Below are positions 6,495 through 12,349 of a stretch of DNA of 12,349 nucleotides, piece after piece. The notes below the pieces were generated by a model, which made no database searches, was not told the origin of the DNA, and saw only the letters and a program-made list of their open reading frames with translations. The stretch is from positions 1-12,349 of the forward strand of contig CAKUYM010000102.1 of the NCBI GenBank assembly GCA_934716785.1, written 5' to 3'. The translations under genes were made by a program, and so were the position numbers. This DNA comes from an uncultured Bacteroides sp. (GTDB lineage: Bacteria > Bacteroidota > Bacteroidia > Bacteroidales > Bacteroidaceae). Numbering within the stretch: position 1 is the stretch's first letter; the number at the start of each line of letters is the position of its first letter.

Positions 6495-7838
6495 TCATTT
6501 ACAGATTGCACAACCCTGACATCTGTTCAGCTCGCCCCGAAAACGTTTCTCTACCAGCAGATGCAGGCGATCTTTCAATGCATCCATACGGATTGTATCG
6601 ATTACTTCATTGACAAATGCAAACATAAGCAGCAGACGGGCTTCTCTTTCTGCGATTCCGCGCGAACGCATATAAAATAATGCATTCTCATCCAATTGTC
6701 CTACGGTTGCCCCATGCGAACATTTTACATCATCGGCATAGATTTCAAGCTGCGGCTGTGTGTACATACGTGCCTCGCGTGTAGCACAGAAGTTACGGTT
6801 GGTCTGTTGCGAACTTGTATGTTGGGCGTCGGGACGTACCAGCACCAACCCGGCGAACGCGCCTACCGCTTGGTCGTCAAGCACGTATTTGAACAGTTCG
6901 TTGCTGACACAATTCGGAACGGCATGGTCGATACTTGTATTATTGTCAACATGCTGATTTTTATCGGCAATTGCCATACCGCAAAGGTTTATCTCAGCGC
7001 CTTCGCCTGCCAGCAATACTTCGGTGGTATTGCGGGTAGTGCCATTATGCAAAGTCATGCCGTTCAACAGGACATTACTGTTGGCTTCCTGCTTCACATA
7101 CAGGTTACTGATGCGGACAGTGCTTGTGTGCGTTTCCTCCAGTTCATACATATCGAACACCGAATTCTCTCCGGCAAAAACTTCAATCACCTGAGTAGCA
7201 AGGAAGTTCACATTATCCATAGCATGGTCGCAAATCAGCAAGCGGGCCTGCGCACCCTCTTCCAAGATAATCAGCACACGGCGGTTTACCATAAAGTTGA
7301 CGTCCGCACGCAAGATGTTTACTAACTGGATGGGCTTCTCCACAATCACATTTTTCGGCACATAGAAGATAACCCCGTCTTGTGCAAAAGTCGTATTGAA
7401 AGCCGTTACGCCATCTTTGGATGTGTCTGCCAATTTACCGTAATACTTCTTCACCAGTTCCGGACGTTGTTCGGCCACCTCTTTCAGACTGCCGAAGATA
7501 ACCCCCTCCGGCAGGTGGCTTTTAGGAAGTGCCTTATTGTAAAATGCGTCGTTGACTACGAAATAAAGAGCGGTACTCATATTCGGGACATCACACTTAA
7601 ACACTTCATACGGATTGACCGGAATAGCAATACGATTCAGGTTCAGCCCGAAATCCGGTTCAAAGTACTTGCTCACATCCGTATATTTGTACTTCTCCAT
7701 CTTACGGGTCGGAAATCCGATTCGCTCAAAATCGGCAAAAGCAGCAGCGCGAGGAGCGTTCAGCACTTCAGCGCTATGCTTGCAGATCATGGCTTCCGTC
7801 TGCGAGAAAAGTTCTATATATTGTTGTTCAACTATCAT
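6495..7838 (-). CDS. sufD: Fe-S cluster assembly protein SufD
   Basis: SufD is a right-handed beta-helix protein that pairs with SufB and binds one SufC ATPase in the SufBC(2)D scaffold, where it is needed for iron entry and cluster assembly. With the ATG at 7838 (MIVEQQYIELFS) it has 447 residues, normal for the family. An in-frame ATG at 7862, 6 nt after sufC, would add eight residues and cannot be excluded. An N-terminal helical region (about 1-60, with FPTRKMEKYKYTD) is followed by the beta-helix core and the C-terminal SufC-binding region. KCSHGATVGQLDENALFYM carries H375, the equivalent of the functional histidine of E. coli SufD (H360). Unusually, the last residues are NRCQGCAICK, a C-x2-C-x2-C triplet (C440, C443, C446) that E. 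coli SufD, as I know it, does not have. Confidence 0.96.
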   Translation of the reverse strand: MIVEQQYIELFSQTEAMICKHSAEVLNAPRAAAFADFERIGFPTRKMEKYKYTDVSKYFEPDFGLNLNRIAIPVNPYEVFKCDVPNMSTALYFVVNDAFYNKALPKSHLPEGVIFGSLKEVAEQRPELVKKYYGKLADTSKDGVTAFNTTFAQDGVIFYVPKNVIVEKPIQLVNILRADVNFMVNRRVLIILEEGAQARLLICDHAMDNVNFLATQVIEVFAGENSVFDMYELEETHTSTVRISNLYVKQEANSNVLLNGMTLHNGTTRNTTEVLLAGEGAEINLCGMAIADKNQHVDNNTSIDHAVPNCVSNELFKYVLDDQAVGAFAGLVLVRPDAQHTSSQQTNRNFCATREARMYTQPQLEIYADDVKCSHGATVGQLDENALFYMRSRGIAEREARLLLMFAFVNEVIDTIRMDALKDRLHLLVEKRFRGELNRCQGCAICK

Positions 7839-7868
7839 AGTTCTTGTTTTATCTATGGGCATGGATTA

Positions 7869-8621
7869 TTATTCCCCTACTTCTTTCTTAATCCAGTCAT
7901 ATCCCTTTTCTTCCAATTCCAAAGCAAGCTCCGGACCGGCTGTCTTCACGATACGACCTTTATAAAGCACATGTACGATATCCGGTTTGATGTAGTCGAG
8001 CAAGCGTTGATAGTGGGTGATGACAATCGTACTTGTCTCAGGAGTTTTCAGTTTGTTCACCCCCTCGGCTACGATACGGAGCGCATCGATGTCCAGACCG
8101 GAGTCTGTTTCGTCAAGAATGCTCAGACGCGGTTCGAGCATCGCCATCTGGAAAATCTCGTTCCTTTTTTTCTCGCCGCCCGAGAATCCTTCGTTTACCG
8201 AACGGTTGGCCAACTTGTTATCCAGTTCGACTACCGCACGTTTCTCACGCATCAGTTTCAAGAACTCACTGGCAGTCAGTGCCGGCAGCCCCTTATATTT
8301 TCGCTGCTCATTCACAGCGGCACGCATAAAGTTCACCATGCTTACGCCCGGAATTTCCACCGGATACTGAAAGCTAAGAAAGAGACCTTCGTGGCTACGG
8401 TCTTCGGGAGTCAGCTCCAACAAATTCTTCCCATAAAAAGTGACAGAGCCTTTTGTCACCTCGAAAGCCGGATTACCCACCAAAACAGAAGAAAGGGTAC
8501 TCTTGCCGGAACCGTTCGGCCCCATGATTGCATGTACCTCGCCCGGCTTCACCGTCAGGTTAATGCCTTTCAATATCTCTTTGCCATTAATGCTGGCATG
8601 CAGGTCTTTTATCTCTAACAT
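7869..8621 (-). CDS. sufC: Fe-S cluster assembly ATPase SufC
   Basis: SufC is the soluble ABC-type ATPase of the SufBC(2)D complex. Its ATP-driven dimerisation reshapes the SufB-SufD interface so that clusters can form. It is not a transporter subunit. The 250-residue protein shows Walker [10 protein letters not shown] (34-42, with K40), Q-loop Q85 in LSFQYP, the signature FSGGEKKR (146-153), Walker [13 protein letters not shown] with D170 and E171, and H-loop H203 in [16 protein letters not shown] in place of the usual SGGQ-type signature is characteristic of SufC. The gene follows sufB after a 113-bp gap and precedes sufD closely, consistent with one operon. Confidence 0.98.
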   Translation of the reverse strand: MLEIKDLHASINGKEILKGINLTVKPGEVHAIMGPNGSGKSTLSSVLVGNPAFEVTKGSVTFYGKNLLELTPEDRSHEGLFLSFQYPVEIPGVSMVNFMRAAVNEQRKYKGLPALTASEFLKLMREKRAVVELDNKLANRSVNEGFSGGEKKRNEIFQMAMLEPRLSILDETDSGLDIDALRIVAEGVNKLKTPETSTIVITHYQRLLDYIKPDIVHVLYKGRIVKTAGPELALELEEKGYDWIKKEVGE

Positions 8622-8640
8622 GATATATTTACTGTTTTTT

Positions 8641-8722
8641 CATTTACTATTTACAATTCAAAACCTATACTACCGACAATTTACTTCCAATAAGCGCGCA
8701 GCCCATAGTAAACCGTAAATTG
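8641..8722. repeat. TTTAC/GTAAA inverted repeats in the sufB-sufC gap
   Basis: Three TTTAC copies (at 8643, 8650 and 8681) face two GTAAA copies (8708 and 8715) on the other side of a GC-rich spacer. The best-defined pair is CAATTTAC (8677-8684) with GTAAATTG (8715-8722), 30 nt apart. The gap has no ORF and no T run typical of a terminator. It may form a weak mRNA structure between sufB and sufC, or be a remnant of a dispersed intergenic repeat. Confidence 0.4.
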
Positions 8723-8734
8723 CCAAATAGCAAA

Positions 8735-10186
8735 TCACCCCACGCTTCCTTCCAACGAAACCGCAAGCAACTTCTGCGCTTCTACCGCGAATTCCATCGG
8801 GAGTTTATTCAATACCTCTTTCGCATATCCGTTCACAATCAGTCCGACAGCATCTTCTGTAGGGATACCGCGCTGATTGCAGTAGAATATCTGATCTTCA
8901 CTAATTTTGCTTGTCGTTGCTTCATGTTCCACCACTGCCGTCTCGTTGTGGATGTCCATATAGGGGAAAGTGTGCGCACCACACTTGTCGCCCAGCAACA
9001 GAGAGTCACACTGGCTGTAGTTGCGGGCATTGTCTGCTTTTTCCGCCACACGTACCAAGCCGCGGTAGGAGTTCTCACTATGTCCGGCAGAGATACCCTT
9101 GCTTACAATCGTGCTGCGGGTGTTCTTGCCCAAGTGAATCATCTTCGTACCGGTATCCGCCTGCTGATAATTGTTGGTAACAGCTACGGAATAAAACTCA
9201 GCAGTAGAATTGTCTCCACTAAGAATACAAGAAGGATACTTCCAGGTAATGGCCGAGCCGGTTTCCACCTGTGTCCATGACAGCTTACTGTCTACCCCCT
9301 TGCAATTGCCGCGCTTTGTTACAAAGTTGTACACACCGCCCTTGCCCTCAGCATCTCCCGGATACCAGTTCTGCACCGTGCTGTATTTCACTTCGGCACG
9401 GTCGTGCACGATGATTTCAACGATAGCGGCGTGCAACTGGTTTTCATCACGCATCGGAGCCGTACAGCCTTCCAAATAAGAAACGTAAGAATCATCATCC
9501 GCCACAATCAGCGTACGTTCAAACTGCCCCGTGTTGCGGGCATTGATACGGAAATAAGTTGAAAGCTCCATCGGGCAGCGTACGCCCTTCGGGATATATA
9601 CGAAAGAACCGTCCGAGAACACAGCCGAGTTCAGCGCTGCGAAGAAATTATCACGATAACCCACTACCGAGCCAAGATATTTCTTCACCAAATCGGGATG
9701 TTCACGCACCGCTTCACTGAATGAGCAGAAAATAATTCCTTTCTCCATCAGCGTCTCCTTGAAAGTAGTCTTCACGGAGACGGAATCCATCACGGCATCC
9801 ACCGCCATTCCGCTAAGTGCCATTTGCTCTTCCAGAGGGATTCCCAATTTATTAAACGTTTTTATTAACTCCGGGTCTACTTCTTCCATATTCTTCGGTC
9901 CCTCTTTCTTCTTTGTCGGGTCAGCATAGTAAGAAATAGCCTGATAATCAATCTCAGGAATACGAAGATGGGCCCAAGTCGGCATCTCCAGCGTCAGCCA
10001 GTAACGGTACGCCTTCAGACGAAACTCCAGCAACCACTCCGGTTCGTTCTTTTTCAATGAAATCAACCGAATTACGTCTTCATTGAGCCCACGCTCAATG
10101 ATGTCTGTATGCACTTCCGTAGTGAAGCCGTACTTGTACTTCTCCTGCGTCAGTTCTTTTACATATTTATTGGGTTCTTGTTGCAT
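8735..10186 (-). CDS. sufB: Fe-S cluster scaffold protein SufB
   Basis: SufB is the beta-helix scaffold on which the nascent Fe-S cluster is built from SufS-derived sulfur, in complex with SufC and SufD. The 483-residue length is typical. The diagnostic core is intact: [19 protein letters not shown] holds C241, matching the sulfur-accepting C254 of E. coli, and [19 protein letters not shown] holds C393, matching C405. The 152-residue spacing agrees with E. coli apart from one inserted residue near 280. [15 protein letters not shown] provides E420, H421 and E422, next to the proposed cluster site. The ATG at 10186 lies inside the end of cvpA (20-bp overlap, different frame), so translation is probably coupled. 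sufC follows after a 113-bp gap. Confidence 0.98.
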   Translation of the reverse strand: MQQEPNKYVKELTQEKYKYGFTTEVHTDIIERGLNEDVIRLISLKKNEPEWLLEFRLKAYRYWLTLEMPTWAHLRIPEIDYQAISYYADPTKKKEGPKNMEEVDPELIKTFNKLGIPLEEQMALSGMAVDAVMDSVSVKTTFKETLMEKGIIFCSFSEAVREHPDLVKKYLGSVVGYRDNFFAALNSAVFSDGSFVYIPKGVRCPMELSTYFRINARNTGQFERTLIVADDDSYVSYLEGCTAPMRDENQLHAAIVEIIVHDRAEVKYSTVQNWYPGDAEGKGGVYNFVTKRGNCKGVDSKLSWTQVETGSAITWKYPSCILSGDNSTAEFYSVAVTNNYQQADTGTKMIHLGKNTRSTIVSKGISAGHSENSYRGLVRVAEKADNARNYSQCDSLLLGDKCGAHTFPYMDIHNETAVVEHEATTSKISEDQIFYCNQRGIPTEDAVGLIVNGYAKEVLNKLPMEFAVEAQKLLAVSLEGSVG

Positions 10187-10694
10187 CGTTATTCTCTAAT
10201 ATATATTGTTGCGTTATATTCTTTGCGACAGGGAGAAATATCCCCGCAAATTTTTCCATCGGATAATATAACAAAGATTCCTCCTTTTTTGTTGCACTGA
10301 TTAACTTATTATCGCTATCTATAAACTCTATCGCACCAATCACTATACTTATTAACAGCAAAGACTTAAGCGCTCCGAGCCCGCTTCCCAACCAGCGGTT
10401 CAGCCAGTTCAGCGAAATAGCCTTCATTGCCTTTGTCAGCAATGAGGCGACCAGCGCAAAAAACAATGGGACAGCGATCCAAATCATAATGAAAGCCAAT
10501 ATTTGCGCAACCGTCATTGAATCCGTCACAGTAGGACAAAGTTTTTCCGCCAAGGAGGCATACAAAGCCTTCGCCGCCACCAGCCCGACAATCAGTCCCA
10601 AGATAGAAGCCAACTGGCGGATGAAGCCCTTCATACAACCCGATATAGCCCCGGCAGCTACTATTATAAGGATTATGATATCAATCGTTACCAT
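10167..10694 (-). CDS. CvpA-family membrane protein
   Basis: This 175-residue inner-membrane protein of the CvpA family has four predicted hydrophobic helices at about 3-19, 27-44, 64-87 and 105-122. Between the first two is a conserved-type [11 protein letters not shown] turn, and before the last is [16 protein letters not shown], both typical of the family. The hydrophilic C-terminal tail (about 125-175) is variable. E. coli CvpA was named for colicin V production, but the family's general role is unclear and has been linked to envelope homeostasis. The gene starts at the ATG at 10694, 112 bp after infB, and its last codons overlap the start of sufB. Its position therefore suggests co-expression with Fe-S assembly genes, although nothing in the protein itself shows a link to Fe-S clusters. 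Confidence 0.88.
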   Translation of the reverse strand: MVTIDIIILIIVAAGAISGCMKGFIRQLASILGLIVGLVAAKALYASLAEKLCPTVTDSMTVAQILAFIMIWIAVPLFFALVASLLTKAMKAISLNWLNRWLGSGLGALKSLLLISIVIGAIEFIDSDNKLISATKKEESLLYYPMEKFAGIFLPVAKNITQQYILENNDATRTQ

Positions 10695-10711
10695 ATTGTT
10701 CTGTTCTATAT

Positions 10712-10790
10712 TATATCATTCAGGCACGGACTTCACGGACTACACGGATTTATAAGAACCGTGAAATCCGCGCAATCCGTGCCTGATATA
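10712..10790. repeat. Long imperfect hairpin made of 9-nt repeats between infB and cvpA
   Basis: The left arm has three consecutive 9-mers on the plus strand: CACGGACTT (10725-10733), CACGGACTA (10734-10742) and CACGGATTT (10743-10751). The right arm has three facing 9-mers: AGAACCGTG (10755-10763), AAATCCGCG (10764-10772) and CAATCCGTG (10773-10781). The arms 10721-10751 and 10755-10785 fold in register around a 3-nt loop, with 25 of 31 positions paired (one G-U) and a perfect 10-bp base (CAGGCACGGA with TCCGTGCCTG). TATAT (10712-10716) and ATATA (10786-10790) extend it past a 4-nt bulge. There is no T run, so it is not a standard intrinsic terminator. Confidence 0.75.
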
Positions 10791-10806
10791 GATTCAGCAC
10801 CGCTTG

Positions 10807-12349
10807 TTACAGTGTCTGCTTCACTTCTACTTCTTCGAATGTCTCGATGACATCGCCTATCTTCATATCATTACAGTTCACCAAACTGATACCGCACTCG
10901 AAGTTTGTACCGACTTCCTTCACATCGTCCTTGAAACGCTTCAGTGCATTGATATTTCCGGTAAAGATAACGATACCGTCGCGAATCAATCGAGCCTTGT
11001 CGCTCCGTTTCACCTTTCCGGTCTTCACCACGGCACCGGCAACAAGACCGACCTTCGTGATATTGAATACCTCGCGGACTTCAATGGTAGCAGTAATCTG
11101 TTCTTTCAATTCCGGAGCCAACATACCTTCCATAGCAGCTTTCACCTCTTCTATCGCATCATAGATGACAGAGTACTTGCGGATATCCACTCCATCTTGT
11201 TCGGCCAACTTGGCAGCAGCACCCGAAGGACGTACCTGGAATCCGACGATAATCGCATCCGAAGCGGCAGCCAGAGAAACATCCGATTCGGAGATAGCTC
11301 CCACACCCTTATGGATTACATTTACTTGAATTTGCTCTGTAGATAACTTGATCAACGAGTCGCTCAATGCTTCGACAGAACCGTCCACATCACCCTTAAC
11401 GATAATGTTCAATTCCTGGAAGTTGCCCAAAGCGATACGACGTCCCAATTCATCCAACGTAAGGATCTTCTGTGTGCGCAAGCCTTGCTCACGAGCCAAC
11501 TGTTCACGCTTACCGGTGATTTCACGGGCTTCCTGATCGCTTTCAACGACATGGAATGTGTCACCTGCGGCAGGAGCGCCATTCAAACCAAGAATCAGTG
11601 CCGGTTCGGAAGGTCCGGCCTCTTTAATGCGTTGGTTACGCTCGTTGAACATAGCTTTCACACGTCCGTAGCTTGTTCCTGCCAACACAATATCTCCCAC
11701 TTTCAATGTACCGTTGGATACCAACACAGTAGCTACATATCCACGTCCTTTGTCCAATGAAGACTCAATGATGGATCCCGTAGCGTTACGGTTAGGATTA
11801 GCCTTCAAGTCGAGCATTTCAGCTTCCAGCAATACCTTCTCCAACAATTCCTCTACTCCTATACCTTTCTTGGCAGATATATCTTGTGACTGATATTTTC
11901 CACCCCATTCTTCAACGAGATAGTTCATGGCAGCCAGTTCTTCCTTAATCTTATCGGGATTTGCAGTCGGCTTATCCACCTTGTTAATTGCAAAGACAAT
12001 AGGTACGCCCGCTGCCATTGCATGGTTGATTGCTTCCTTTGTCTGCGGCATCACGTTATCATCGGCAGCCACGATAATGATAGCAATATCCGTCACTTTC
12101 GCACCACGAGCACGCATAGCGGTAAACGCCTCATGTCCCGGAGTATCGAGGAACGTAATACGGCGACCGTCTTCCAGCTTCACATTATATGCACCGATAT
12201 GCTGTGTAATACCTCCGGCCTCACCGGCAATTACATTCGCCTTACGGATATAGTCAAGCAAAGATGTCTTACCGTGGTCAACGTGTCCCATCACCGTTAC
12301 AATCGGAGCGCGCGGTTGCAAATCTTCGGGTGCGTCTTCTTCTTCAACG
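10807..12349 (-). CDS. infB: Translation initiation factor IF-2, C-terminal part
   Basis: IF-2 is the GTPase that places initiator fMet-tRNA on the 30S subunit and promotes 50S joining. The frame is open to the window edge and has 513 complete codons in view. A TTG at 12321 is internal (leucine), not a start. The G domain is complete: G1 GHVDHGKT (residues 21-28 of the fragment), [13 protein letters not shown] for switch I, G3 DTPGHEAF with the catalytic-type histidine, G4 NKVD and G5 SAK. The beta-barrel domain II ([18 protein letters not shown]), domain III and the C-terminal fMet-tRNA-binding domain follow, ending EEVEVKQTL. The visible length and order match the family's conserved part. 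The start codon and the variable N-terminal domains, with an acidic EEEDAPED stretch at the edge, lie outside the window. Confidence 0.98.
   Translation of the reverse strand, partial: VEEEDAPEDLQPRAPIVTVMGHVDHGKTSLLDYIRKANVIAGEAGGITQHIGAYNVKLEDGRRITFLDTPGHEAFTAMRARGAKVTDIAIIIVAADDNVMPQTKEAINHAMAAGVPIVFAINKVDKPTANPDKIKEELAAMNYLVEEWGGKYQSQDISAKKGIGVEELLEKVLLEAEMLDLKANPNRNATGSIIESSLDKGRGYVATVLVSNGTLKVGDIVLAGTSYGRVKAMFNERNQRIKEAGPSEPALILGLNGAPAAGDTFHVVESDQEAREITGKREQLAREQGLRTQKILTLDELGRRIALGNFQELNIIVKGDVDGSVEALSDSLIKLSTEQIQVNVIHKGVGAISESDVSLAAASDAIIVGFQVRPSGAAAKLAEQDGVDIRKYSVIYDAIEEVKAAMEGMLAPELKEQITATIEVREVFNITKVGLVAGAVVKTGKVKRSDKARLIRDGIVIFTGNINALKRFKDDVKEVGTNFECGISLVNCNDMKIGDVIETFEEVEVKQTL

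Noticed and set aside
7380..8618. 412-codon plus-strand open frame across sufC and sufD
   Set aside because: It lies antisense to two certain genes, and its translation has no recognisable domain. It is most simply a shadow of the codon usage of sufC and sufD.
10721..10785. Repeat array between infB and cvpA as a CRISPR or as an intrinsic terminator
   Set aside because: The units are 9 nt and contiguous with no spacers, and neither strand has a T run after the stem.
12319..12321. TTG at 12321 as the infB start
   Set aside because: The reading frame continues upstream to the window edge, and IF-2 proteins have long N-terminal regions before the G domain.

Overview
The window looks like core chromosome of a gut Bacteroidales bacterium, most likely Bacteroides or a close relative. 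Three things point there: the protein families (a DUF5723-type outer-membrane protein, a Bacteroides-type membrane pyrophosphatase, the SufBCDS set), promoter -7 boxes of the form TAnnTTTG in place of sigma70 boxes, and A/T-rich leaders without strong Shine-Dalgarno sequences. Every gene I can support lies on the minus strand, so the text follows transcription, from high to low coordinates. I see no mobile element, tRNA, rRNA or CRISPR array.

Right part (12349 to 5267): the 3' part of infB (initiation factor IF2) enters from the right edge. A roughly 65-bp hairpin built of 9-nt repeats separates it from a CvpA-family membrane protein gene. That gene overlaps sufB by 20 bp, and sufC, sufD and sufS follow. 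Together they encode the SufBC(2)D scaffold and the SufS cysteine desulfurase for Fe-S cluster assembly. No sufA, sufE or sufU is present. A strong intrinsic terminator closes the operon just after sufS.

Middle (5266 to 4950): this 317-bp gap is not empty. It holds the sufS terminator, a possible 40-residue small ORF, a CT-rich element, a second long terminator-like hairpin and a candidate promoter for hppA.

Left part (4949 to 1): hppA encodes a membrane pyrophosphatase that carries the residues of the dual Na+/H+-pumping, K+-dependent subfamily. It ends in a symmetric terminator. Next come rnhB (RNase HII) with its own -7 box, an exported DUF5723-type protein with its own -7 box and terminator, and the first 41 codons of gpmI (cofactor-independent phosphoglycerate mutase) running off the left edge.

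Most of the window is conserved housekeeping sequence. The less explained signals are the small transcription unit between sufS and hppA, the 9-nt-repeat hairpin between infB and cvpA, and a cysteine triplet at the C-terminus of SufD.
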